In this document: one piece after another, positions 1-5,373 of the stretch
Layout: every line of letters begins with the position of its first letter
How positions within the stretch are numbered: position 1 is the first letter of the stretch
Assembly (NCBI GenBank): GCA_003482695.1
Contig: DMYC01000163.1
Coordinates: forward strand, 1 to 5,373
DNA length: 5,373 nt
Direction of reading: 5' to 3'
From: Clostridiales bacterium UBA8960
GTDB lineage: Bacteria > Bacillota > Clostridia > Peptostreptococcales > Acidaminobacteraceae
The notes under the pieces: generated by a model
What the model was told of the DNA's origin: nothing
Database searches by the model: none
The model's input: the letters and a program-made list of their open reading frames with translations, nothing else
Made by a program: the position numbers and the translations under genes

Positions 1-1219
1 CAATGGCATCGCTGATTCCGATTTTGCCAACATCGTGTAATATGCCAGCGATTTCGATTTCTTCGATATCGCTTTTAGGTAAGCCCATCTCTTTCGCAAT
101 TTTAACGGAGTATTCTGAGACGCGCAAAGAATGGCCTTGCGTATACGTATCTTTGGCCTCCATCGCGGCGACTAGTGTCATGATGATGTCCAGATAAAAG
201 GACTTGAGATTTTGATAGAGCCTTGATTTCTCAACAGCAAAAGCAAGGTTATTCGCAAGTGACACAAATAAAGGCGTGTAGTCGTCATCATATTCTCCAT
301 CCACACCGATTGCCATGATGCCCACCGTTGCTTCATTCGTATTTAAGGGCAAAATCAGTAAGTTCTTGATTTTTCCATTTTTAAAAACACGTTTCACTTC
401 TGTCGTTGCAGCTAAGGATGAGTCGGCGGTGATAAGAATCGGTTCGTGATCGTTCACCACACTCTTCAGGTAAATGTCACTTGAGTGTAGTGCTTCTTGG
501 GATATTTCGTTTTTATATCGTCCAAATGCTGCTTTCAGCCATAAGTTGCCGTTTTCATCGATAAGTCTCGCTGTACAAAGGGGAACATTTACTGTGGTTA
601 CGATGTTCTTGCAGGTATCGCTGATGAGTTGATCCAAATTGTTTAGAGACATATTTTGATTTATGGAGGCGCTGATGTCGCGAATAAACTGCATCTGCTT
701 ATTTTTTTGATGGATTCTTCGCTCGATCTGGATGCGATCGGTAATATCGCGGCCCACACCTTGGATTTCTACGATTTCATCATCGAATATGATATGCCTG
801 GTGTTGACTTCAAGTACTTTGCGCGTATTGCCATCGCTATGTAGCATCCACATTTCCATGCGTTTGAACTCGACCTCATTCATCAAGGAAACCACACTTT
901 GGCAACTGCCTACTTTGTATTCGTGCAATGGACACATGAATTCATAGAGTTTACGTCCGATCATTTCACATGTTTGATAACCCAAAATATCTGATGCGAT
1001 TGAATTGATGTATCGGATTTCCCCGTTGGTGTCGGCGATCCAAACGATGTCGCTCATGTTTTGGATGAGAAGGCCGTACTGATTTTCGGTGTTTGATAGT
1101 TGCTCGGAGATTGCAAGCAGTTGCTGATAAGACGCCTCAAGTTCCTCGTATATGTCGTTGACGTCACTATTTTTCGAGTCGAATGAAGCCATTCGTTTTC
1201 TTAGTTCATCCAGTTTCAT
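1..1219 (-). CDS. PAS-GAF-HD-GYP protein, predicted c-di-GMP phosphodiesterase (3' end missing)
   Basis: A continuous minus-strand frame of 406 codons runs from ATG (1217-1219) off the left edge without a stop. Residues 1-45 look like a helical or coiled-coil lead-in, with no membrane segment or signal peptide, so the protein is probably cytoplasmic. Residues about 47-160 form a PAS domain ending in the usual GRDITDR junction. Residues about 175-335 form a GAF domain (LPLNTNEATVGIMAIGV, then a helix ending ANNLAFAVEKSRLYQNL). From about 343 the HD-GYP domain begins: AKDTYTQGHSLRVSEYS with metal-ligand His363, then ILHDVGKIGI with the His395-Asp396 pair. The GYP motif itself lies outside the window. 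Known family members hydrolyse c-di-GMP to pGpG or GMP using a two- or three-metal centre. PAS and GAF presumably gate this activity, but their ligands are unknown. M1 is preferred because ribosome-site-like purines precede it, whereas Met10 has none. The family is secure; activity is inferred because half the catalytic domain is unseen. Confidence 0.93.
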   Translation of the reverse strand, partial: MKLDELRKRMASFDSKNSDVNDIYEELEASYQQLLAISEQLSNTENQYGLLIQNMSDIVWIADTNGEIRYINSIASDILGYQTCEMIGRKLYEFMCPLHEYKVGSCQSVVSLMNEVEFKRMEMWMLHSDGNTRKVLEVNTRHIIFDDEIVEIQGVGRDITDRIQIERRIHQKNKQMQFIRDISASINQNMSLNNLDQLISDTCKNIVTTVNVPLCTARLIDENGNLWLKAAFGRYKNEISQEALHSSDIYLKSVVNDHEPILITADSSLAATTEVKRVFKNGKIKNLLILPLNTNEATVGIMAIGVDGEYDDDYTPLFVSLANNLAFAVEKSRLYQNLKSFYLDIIMTLVAAMEAKDTYTQGHSLRVSEYSVKIAKEMGLPKSDIEEIEIAGILHDVGKIGISDAI

Positions 1220-1222
1220 TTA

Positions 1223-1235
1223 CCTCAAATCCCCC
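1223..1235 (-). promoter_or_regulatory. Ribosome binding site of the HD-GYP gene
   Basis: Reading the minus strand, GGGGG (1231-1235) lies 11 bases and GAGG (1223-1226) lies 3 bases before the ATG at 1219. Either could pair with the 16S rRNA tail. GGGGG has a usable but long spacing, and GAGG is closer than ideal. This supports the start at 1219. Confidence 0.6.
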
Positions 1236-1239
1236 TTTT

Positions 1240-1270
1240 ATTCTATCAGCAGAATGAATTTTGCTGTAAA
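1240..1270 (-). promoter_or_regulatory. Predicted promoter of the HD-GYP gene
   Basis: On the minus strand an extended -10, TGATAGAAT (1240-1248), has TAGAAT as its -10 hexamer. A -35-like TTTACA (5 of 6 to TTGACA, 1265-1270) lies 19 bases upstream. That spacer is longer than the ideal 17, but the extended -10 can compensate. Transcription would start near 1233, leaving a very short leader of about 14 bases. This is prediction from consensus only. Confidence 0.4.
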
Positions 1271-1287
1271 ATTATCTTTTTACAATT

Positions 1288-1322
1288 AATTCTACCACCA
1301 ACTTTATATGGTGGCTAGAATT
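1288..1322. repeat. Imperfect inverted repeat between divergent genes (candidate operator)
   Basis: The arms AATTCTACCACC (1288-1299) and GGTGGCTAGAATT (1310-1322) pair over 12 base pairs with one unpaired C (1315). A ten-base AT-rich centre, AACTTTATAT, separates them. The dyad is centred near 1305, upstream of both predicted divergent promoters and not inside either transcript. It could be a binding site for a dimeric regulator. A terminator is less likely because no gene reads into it; TTTTC follows on the plus strand, but no long T tract. The pairing is directly visible, and the function is inferred. Confidence 0.55.
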
Positions 1323-1346
1323 TTCTGTTTGAGTTAAATTACGTGT

Positions 1347-1372
1347 TTGAAGCGGTATATTTATGGTATAAT
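1347..1372 (+). promoter_or_regulatory. Predicted promoter of the chemoreceptor gene
   Basis: A perfect TATAAT (1367-1372) is preceded by TGG (1364-1366), giving a full extended -10 for the housekeeping sigma factor. The -35 is poor: TTGAAG (1347-1352) leaves only 14 bases of spacing and GTTTGA (1345-1350) leaves 16. Extended -10 promoters tolerate this. The predicted start of transcription is near 1379, giving a leader of about 50 bases. A motility sigma-factor promoter was considered but fits worse. Confidence 0.6.
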
Positions 1373-1412
1373 AATATTATATTGTTATTGTTATAAATTT
1401 GAAATCATTAAA

Positions 1413-1420
1413 GGGAAAGG
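1413..1420 (+). promoter_or_regulatory. Ribosome binding site of the chemoreceptor gene
   Basis: The purine run GGGAAAGG ends 10 bases before the ATG at 1431. It decides the start: the same frame is open upstream to a TTG at 1347, but that extension would run through the predicted -10 hexamer and has no ribosome site. Confidence 0.7.
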
Positions 1421-1430
1421 AAACACCGTT

Positions 1431-3140
1431 ATGAAAAATTTGAAGTTAAAAAGCAAGATTGTTATTCTTGCGACATTGATTTTAGTGGTTTTTATGGGCT
1501 TTATTATGCTTTATGTCGTTCCGAAGGCCAACAGGTTGATTGAGGAAAGAACGGTTGACAAACTCGTTGAACTGACAGATGTTGCCTCATCGGAAATCAC
1601 TAGACAGCATGCGCTATTTACAAGTGGCCAAAAGAGAGAAGAAGAGGCCATGAAGGACGCGATTGAGTCCGTTAAAGCATTTCGTTACAGTTCGGACGAT
1701 TACTTTTGGATCAACTCTTTGGATGGGCTGATGATTATGCATCCGACCAATCCGAGTTTGGATGGCACAAATATACTAAGTATCCAAGATCCAGATGGCA
1801 AATTCCTGTTCCAGGAAATGGTGGACTTAGTCAAAAAAGAGGGCAAAGGCGTCGTGCCTTACCAGTGGCCGAAGCCGGGCAGCGCTGAACCACAGCCCAA
1901 AATATCATATGTAACAGCTGTAGAAGGATGGGGCTGGGTTATAGGAACAGGCGTTTATGTGGACGATCTCAATGCAATCGAAAGGCAGTTTTACACACAA
2001 GTGTTGATCGCCTCTATAGTCATCCTTTTGCTTGCGGTTGGCATCATGCTCATCATAATTGTACCTCTTAATAAAAATCTCAAACATATAACGGTGCAAA
2101 CTGGAAAGTATGCTGAAATGGATTTCAGAGAAGAAGTTGCCCTGATCAATAAAGATGAGTTGGGCGTCATCTCTAAATCCTTTGAAAAGGTTAGATCAGA
2201 GCTGATTGATGTCATAAAAAACCTAAATGGCGTTTCGAGAAGAGTCAGTGATAATTCAAACGACATTCGCGTAAGCATTAGTACGCTTAAAGAAAGTACA
2301 GGAGAAACCTCTCAATCGATTACAGATATTTCAGCTGTAATCGAAGAAACGACTGCAGCGATGCACCAAATCGACGAAACAGTTGAAGAGGCGAGAGACG
2401 CGATCGAAGTCATCGCAACTAAGGCTTCAGATGGCGCGTTGAACGCATCCACAGTTAGCGACAGGGCCACCCGCTTAAAAGCGGATGCAGAATCGTCTGA
2501 GTTTAAGGCGAAGCAAGTTTATCACGAAGTTAAGGAAAGGCTGGAAAAGGCGATAGAGCAAGCAAAAGAGGTGGAAAAAATCAACACATTATTAGAAGGC
2601 ATCTTGAATATTTCTTCTCAAACACACCTTCTAGCGCTAAATGCATCGATTGAAGCCGCAAGGGCGGGTGAAGCGGGAAGAGGGTTTGCAGTTGTAGCCT
2701 CTGAAATCGGCAAACTTGCTGATGACTCCACAAGTATGGTTGGAAGCATTCAAAAGACAGTGGATTTTACAAAAGAAGCGGTCTCGGTGTTGATTCAAGA
2801 CGCAAACTCGATTCTGACTTTCATCGAATCACATGTGCTCAACGATTATGAAAAGTTGATTCAGATCGGTGAACAATATAATGAGGATGCCTCTGTTTTC
2901 AATGACATTATGATGGAACTCAGCGCAATTTCCGAAGAATTGACAAGCTCGATGACCACGATCGCCACGAATGTAAACAGTGTTTCTTTAGCCTCGGAGC
3001 AAGAAGCGGAACAAATCGATAAAATTCTGCAGATGACTGAAGCGGTCATCAAGAGCACAAGCCTTTTAGAACACGGCATTCAGGAAAACAGCAAAAGTGT
3101 GGAAAACCTTGAAACGATGATTTCAAGATTTAAGATATAA
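1431..3140 (+). CDS. Methyl-accepting chemotaxis protein with single-Cache sensor domain
   Basis: This complete 569-residue chemoreceptor has a short basic N-terminus, then membrane helix 1 at about 10-30. The extracytoplasmic sensor spans about 35-187, followed by membrane helix 2 at about 190-211, a HAMP linker at about 212-262 and a long cytoplasmic signalling coiled coil from about 263 to 569. The sensor carries sCache_2 signatures: YFWINSLDG and [12 protein letters not shown] (91-112), YQWPKPG (144-150), PKISY (156-160) and [15 protein letters not shown] (166-180). Characterised relatives often bind short-chain carboxylates, but the ligand here cannot be read from sequence. The hairpin tip [20 protein letters not shown] (397-416) is where receptors contact CheA and CheW. 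It has His where Asn is usual, and EIGKLA (425-430) replaces EVRKLA. Glu/Gln-rich helices such as 301-320 could hold methylation sites. No C-terminal CheR-tethering pentapeptide is present; the protein ends SRFKI. It is divergent from the HD-GYP gene and 95 bases before the nitroreductase gene. The family is certain. Confidence 0.96.
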   Translation: MKNLKLKSKIVILATLILVVFMGFIMLYVVPKANRLIEERTVDKLVELTDVASSEITRQHALFTSGQKREEEAMKDAIESVKAFRYSSDDYFWINSLDGLMIMHPTNPSLDGTNILSIQDPDGKFLFQEMVDLVKKEGKGVVPYQWPKPGSAEPQPKISYVTAVEGWGWVIGTGVYVDDLNAIERQFYTQVLIASIVILLLAVGIMLIIIVPLNKNLKHITVQTGKYAEMDFREEVALINKDELGVISKSFEKVRSELIDVIKNLNGVSRRVSDNSNDIRVSISTLKESTGETSQSITDISAVIEETTAAMHQIDETVEEARDAIEVIATKASDGALNASTVSDRATRLKADAESSEFKAKQVYHEVKERLEKAIEQAKEVEKINTLLEGILNISSQTHLLALNASIEAARAGEAGRGFAVVASEIGKLADDSTSMVGSIQKTVDFTKEAVSVLIQDANSILTFIESHVLNDYEKLIQIGEQYNEDASVFNDIMMELSAISEELTSSMTTIATNVNSVSLASEQEAEQIDKILQMTEAVIKSTSLLEHGIQENSKSVENLETMISRFKI

Positions 3141-3156
3141 CTTTTTAAAATCTTCA

Positions 3157-3185
3157 TGTCCCACTTGTGAAAGTTGTGATAAAAT
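3157..3185 (+). promoter_or_regulatory. Predicted promoter of the nitroreductase gene
   Basis: TAAAAT (3180-3185) with an upstream TG (3177-3178) makes an extended -10. The region 17 bases further up (TGTCCC, 3157-3162) is a poor -35. Two direct copies of TTGTGA (3165-3170 and 3174-3179) sit immediately upstream; the second abuts the -10. This suggests the nitroreductase can be transcribed separately from the chemoreceptor. Read-through is also possible, since I see no convincing terminator between the two. Confidence 0.45.
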
Positions 3186-3217
3186 AAACGTAGTATGAAA
3201 ATACAAACAAAATACAC

Positions 3218-3224
3218 GAGGAGG
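3218..3224 (+). promoter_or_regulatory. Ribosome binding site of the nitroreductase gene
   Basis: GAGGAGG is close to a perfect complement of the 16S rRNA 3' tail and ends 11 bases before the ATG at 3236. It strongly supports that start codon and suggests efficient translation. Confidence 0.8.
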
Positions 3225-3235
3225 CGGAAGTACCC

Positions 3236-3790
3236 ATGAACGAAACGTTAATCGTCATTAAAACTAGAAAAAGTGTCCGGAAGTATAAGAAAGAACAGTT
3301 AACGCGCGAGGAAGTTGAAAAAATCGTGAACGCAGGTATGGAAGCACCAAGCGGCCATAACAGTCAGCCCGTGTATTACACGGTCATTCAAAATCGCGAG
3401 CTTTTAGACCGCATCGATGAGATTACCAAAGCCGAGATGGCGAAGTCCGATGTGGATTGGATCCAAAAATTTGGTTCCCACCCGCGTTATCATGTCCTTC
3501 ATAGTGCGCCAACTGTGATTTTCGTCTCGACAAGAGATGAATGCTATTCGCCAGTTGAAGACGCCAGTGCAGCGGTTGAAAACATGCTTCTTGCAGCGAC
3601 TGCAATGGGCATTGGGTCTGTATGGATCGGGCTTATAAATCACTTTCTAAAGCTACCTGAGTCGAGAGAAATGCTGAAAGTTCCAGATGGATATACAGCA
3701 CGGTACGCGGTATGTTTCGGATATGAAGACCCAGAAAAGATGGCTACCAAGCCAGCACGAAGACGAGATGTCGTGAACTGGATCGAATAA
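3236..3790 (+). CDS. Nitroreductase-family FMN-dependent oxidoreductase
   Basis: This complete 184-residue protein has the usual compact length of single-domain nitroreductases. The N-terminal TRKSVRKY (10-17) is the family's flavin-phosphate-binding Arg motif. APSGHNSQPVYYTV (37-50) contributes to the FMN pocket, ENMLLAATAMGIGSVWIG (115-132) is the conserved helix-loop next to the flavin, and a basic segment KPARRRDVVNWI (172-183) closes the protein. No membrane segment, signal peptide or iron-sulfur cysteine motif is seen, so it should be cytoplasmic, probably a homodimer with FMN at the interface as in known relatives. Family members use NAD(P)H to reduce nitroaromatics, quinones, flavins or enones, and some have other specialised roles. 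The physiological substrate cannot be assigned here. It lies 95 bases after the chemoreceptor with its own predicted promoter, and is followed directly by a strong terminator, so it is probably the last gene of its transcript. The functional link to its signalling neighbours is unclear. Confidence 0.92.
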   Translation: MNETLIVIKTRKSVRKYKKEQLTREEVEKIVNAGMEAPSGHNSQPVYYTVIQNRELLDRIDEITKAEMAKSDVDWIQKFGSHPRYHVLHSAPTVIFVSTRDECYSPVEDASAAVENMLLAATAMGIGSVWIGLINHFLKLPESREMLKVPDGYTARYAVCFGYEDPEKMATKPARRRDVVNWIE

Positions 3791-3807
3791 TGTATCATTA
3801 TAAAATT

Positions 3808-3835
3808 AAAGCAGCCATTATCGGCTGCTTTTTTT
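3808..3835. terminator. Bidirectional rho-independent terminator between convergent genes
   Basis: AAAGCAGCC (3808-3816) pairs perfectly with GGCTGCTTT (3823-3831) around a six-base loop ATTATC, and the T run extends to 3835 on the plus strand. It lies 17 bases after the nitroreductase stop. On the minus strand the same stem is followed by TTTAATTTTAT, so it can also end the GGDEF transcript. The minus-strand gene's stop codon (3818-3820) is in the loop, so the last codons of that gene form one arm of the stem. Confidence 0.9.
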
Positions 3836-5373
3836 CACGTCATACATTCTTGAATCGGCTATTTTCACCAGTGATTCAGGGTCATCGCCATCGTTTGGAT
3901 AAAGAGAGATGCCGATGCTTACCCCTACACTGACTTCATGCCCATTCGTTTTAATCGGCATTTCTATACTGGCTTTCAGTTTTGAAGAGAGGTGTTCCGC
4001 TTCGTCATAGCTGTGTAGACTGGAGATGAGAAGAACAAACTCATCACCACCAATTCGACTGGCGATGTCCGTGTCTCTGATGCCGCTTTTAATCCGCTTT
4101 GCCACCACTTTCAGAACGTCGTCGCCTGCATCGTGACCGTAAGTGTCGTTAACTTCTTTAAAACCATCGAGATCGAGGAACATGATGGCGACTTTCTCAT
4201 CGTGTCTCTGAGCGATGCCCTGGATGAGTGGCATCTGTTCTTTGAGCGTCCTTAAGCCAAGTAAACCGGTTAAGTAATCGTGTGTCGCCATATATCTGAC
4301 ATGGTCTTCGGCTTCCTTGCGTGCGGTGATTTCGCTGATTATGGCACAAATGCCGTCCACTCTGTTCTTTTCGTCATACATTGGAAATTTAGTCGATAGG
4401 AAAGTGCGTTTCCCCAAATCGGTTTCCAAGTACTCCTCGACTTCGAGCACTTTAGCGAATTCCATAACCTCTCGATCATTTGCCATGAAAGCTTTTGCGG
4501 TCTCAACTGGAAACAACTCCAAATCCGTTTTACCCAGTGTGTCTTCGCGCTTAAGTCCTGTGAGTTCCTCCCACTTTTGATTGACGAGGGTGTATTTCCC
4601 AAAACGGTCTTTCGCACAAATGAGCGTTCCACTGTGCTCTATGAGGTTTGCTAAGAAAAGTTGGTTTCTTTTTAGTGTGACTTCTGAATTTTTTTGTGCG
4701 GTCATGTCCGTATCAATCCCTTTGAATCCGACGCCTTCGTTGTTTTCATCAACGATTGGGATGCCGGCACTCATAACCCACTTGATGCTGCCGTCTTTGG
4801 TCATGATTGGATTTTGGAAACCTGTGATGCTTTCTTTCTGCTTGATGATGTTAAGGCCATTGTTCTTGAACGCTTCTTGAAAGTTTGATGGGTATAGATC
4901 GTAGAAATACATGGTGTTCACCATTTCTTCAGGCTTATAACCCCACTCTTTTTCCACATTGCTGCTCACGTAAGTATACAGTCCTTCGGCGTTCACTTCC
5001 CAAGTGACGGACTTAATTTGTTCTGCAAGCTGGTTGAACCGTTCGATCGTTTCGCGCAATTGAACTTCGTTATAACGTAAAGTCACTTCGGTTTTCTTGA
5101 GCTCTGTTATATCTTGAATGGCACCGATAATGCCGCCTACTGTACCAGAAACGGATCTTATGCAAGCTTTGCTGAATATGACGTCGCGATACTCTCCAGC
5201 GGCATCCTTGACTTTTGAATGATACGTCTGCTCGCCGCCCTCTTTCATGAGTTTAAGATCTTGATGATGATAGATTTCAGCCAATTCTGAAGGATTGATG
5301 TCAAAAACGGATTTGCCTTTGATTTCTTGCTGCGTCCGCCCGAAAAAAGTTTCGAAAGTGGCGTTGCAGCCTA
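3818..5373 (-). CDS. PAS-PAS-PAS-GGDEF protein, predicted diguanylate cyclase (5' end missing)
   Basis: The minus-strand frame is open from the right edge to TAA (3818-3820), showing 517 residues; the true start is outside the window. A TTG at 5282-5284 could be mistaken for a start, but the 29 codons before it encode clear PAS sequence (GCNATFETFFGRTQQEIKGK). In visible numbering, PAS 1 covers about 1-90 (ending QDITEL), PAS 2 about 108-228 (ending DTDMTAQ) and PAS 3 about 234-352 (ending SEITARKEAE). The GGDEF domain runs from about 355 to 517. It contains HDYLTGL, FLDLDGFKEVNDTYGHDAGD with metal and guanine contacts, the intact signature RIGGDEF (GGDEF at 441-445, bases 4037-4051), and RDTD (432-435) five residues before it. 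RDTD matches the RxxD inhibitory site. The family condenses two GTP into c-di-GMP, and the intact motifs predict activity with feedback inhibition. No EAL domain follows. The visible part has no membrane segment; the missing N-terminus might. The PAS ligands are unknown. Confidence 0.95.
   Translation of the reverse strand, partial: GCNATFETFFGRTQQEIKGKSVFDINPSELAEIYHHQDLKLMKEGGEQTYHSKVKDAAGEYRDVIFSKACIRSVSGTVGGIIGAIQDITELKKTEVTLRYNEVQLRETIERFNQLAEQIKSVTWEVNAEGLYTYVSSNVEKEWGYKPEEMVNTMYFYDLYPSNFQEAFKNNGLNIIKQKESITGFQNPIMTKDGSIKWVMSAGIPIVDENNEGVGFKGIDTDMTAQKNSEVTLKRNQLFLANLIEHSGTLICAKDRFGKYTLVNQKWEELTGLKREDTLGKTDLELFPVETAKAFMANDREVMEFAKVLEVEEYLETDLGKRTFLSTKFPMYDEKNRVDGICAIISEITARKEAEDHVRYMATHDYLTGLLGLRTLKEQMPLIQGIAQRHDEKVAIMFLDLDGFKEVNDTYGHDAGDDVLKVVAKRIKSGIRDTDIASRIGGDEFVLLISSLHSYDEAEHLSSKLKASIEMPIKTNGHEVSVGVSIGISLYPNDGDDPESLVKIADSRMYDVKKSSR

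Noticed and set aside
656..947. Overlapping plus-strand reading frames of 62 and 71 codons
   Set aside because: They are antisense to the PAS-GAF region of the HD-GYP gene, whose frame is continuous and domain-supported.
1335..1360. Motility sigma-factor (sigma-D/FliA) promoter for the chemoreceptor: TAAA followed by GCGGTATAT
   Set aside because: The -10 part matches GCCGATAT only if a base is inserted, and the spacing is slightly off. The overlapping perfect extended TATAAT is a far better explanation.
1347..1430. 28-codon N-terminal extension of the chemoreceptor from a TTG start
   Set aside because: It runs through the predicted TATAAT hexamer, lacks a ribosome site and encodes a Tyr/Ile-rich stretch unlike a receptor N-terminus. 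The ATG at 1431 has a ribosome site and begins with a typical basic segment followed by a membrane helix.
1220..1430. c-di-GMP riboswitch (GEMM-I or GEMM-II) between the divergent genes
   Set aside because: Given the c-di-GMP theme I looked on both strands for the conserved GGTCACGCACAGGGCAAACC-like core and tetraloop receptor. Neither is present, and the predicted leaders are too short.
3125..3154. Hairpin AAGATTTAA / TTAAAATCTT across the chemoreceptor stop, as a possible terminator
   Set aside because: The stem is almost all A-T with one bulge and has no T run after it, so it is unlikely to terminate transcription.
3404..3643. Minus-strand frames antisense to the nitroreductase
   Set aside because: They show no ribosome site, promoter or domain signature, and the opposite strand encodes a full conserved nitroreductase.
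4317..4880. Two consecutive plus-strand reading frames of 87 and 99 codons (4317-4580 and 4581-4880)
   Set aside because: They lie entirely antisense to well-conserved PAS domains of the GGDEF gene, and their sequences are low-information shadows without domain signatures.

Overview
The window looks like chromosomal DNA from a low-to-moderate GC Gram-positive anaerobe, most likely a clostridial Firmicute. The evidence is Shine-Dalgarno sites of the GGAGG/AGGGGG kind, extended -10 promoters (TGnTATAAT), a chemoreceptor with the EIGKLA variant common in Firmicutes, and abundant multi-PAS cyclic-di-GMP enzymes. This is inferred from style; no marker fixes the genus.

Layout, left to right. (1) Positions 1-1219, minus strand: the first 406 codons of a PAS-GAF-HD-GYP protein, a predicted c-di-GMP phosphodiesterase. 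It is cut by the left edge just after the HD catalytic pair. (2) Positions 1220-1430: a divergent intergenic region with one predicted promoter per direction and a 35-bp imperfect inverted repeat almost equidistant from both predicted start sites. (3) Positions 1431-3140, plus strand: a complete 569-residue methyl-accepting chemotaxis protein with an extracytoplasmic single-Cache (sCache_2-like) sensor. (4) Positions 3236-3790, plus strand: a complete 184-residue FMN-dependent nitroreductase-family protein with its own predicted extended -10 promoter and a strong ribosome site. (5) Positions 3808-3835: a strong rho-independent terminator hairpin shared by two convergent genes. (6) Positions 3818-5373, minus strand: the 3' 517 codons of a PAS-PAS-PAS-GGDEF protein, a predicted diguanylate cyclase with intact active-site and product-inhibition motifs. 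Its 5' end lies beyond the right edge.

The common theme is environmental sensing. One enzyme predicted to break c-di-GMP and one predicted to make it flank a chemoreceptor, so the region plausibly contributes to motile/sessile decisions. The nitroreductase has no obvious link to this theme. All gene families here are well known, and I do not see a convincing undescribed system. The features most worth checking are the shared divergent dyad, a Cys/His cluster in the PAS domain of the HD-GYP protein, and the terminator built into the last codons of the GGDEF gene. No tRNA, rRNA, CRISPR array, insertion sequence or c-di-GMP riboswitch was recognised, and no gene-free stretch exceeds 300 bases.
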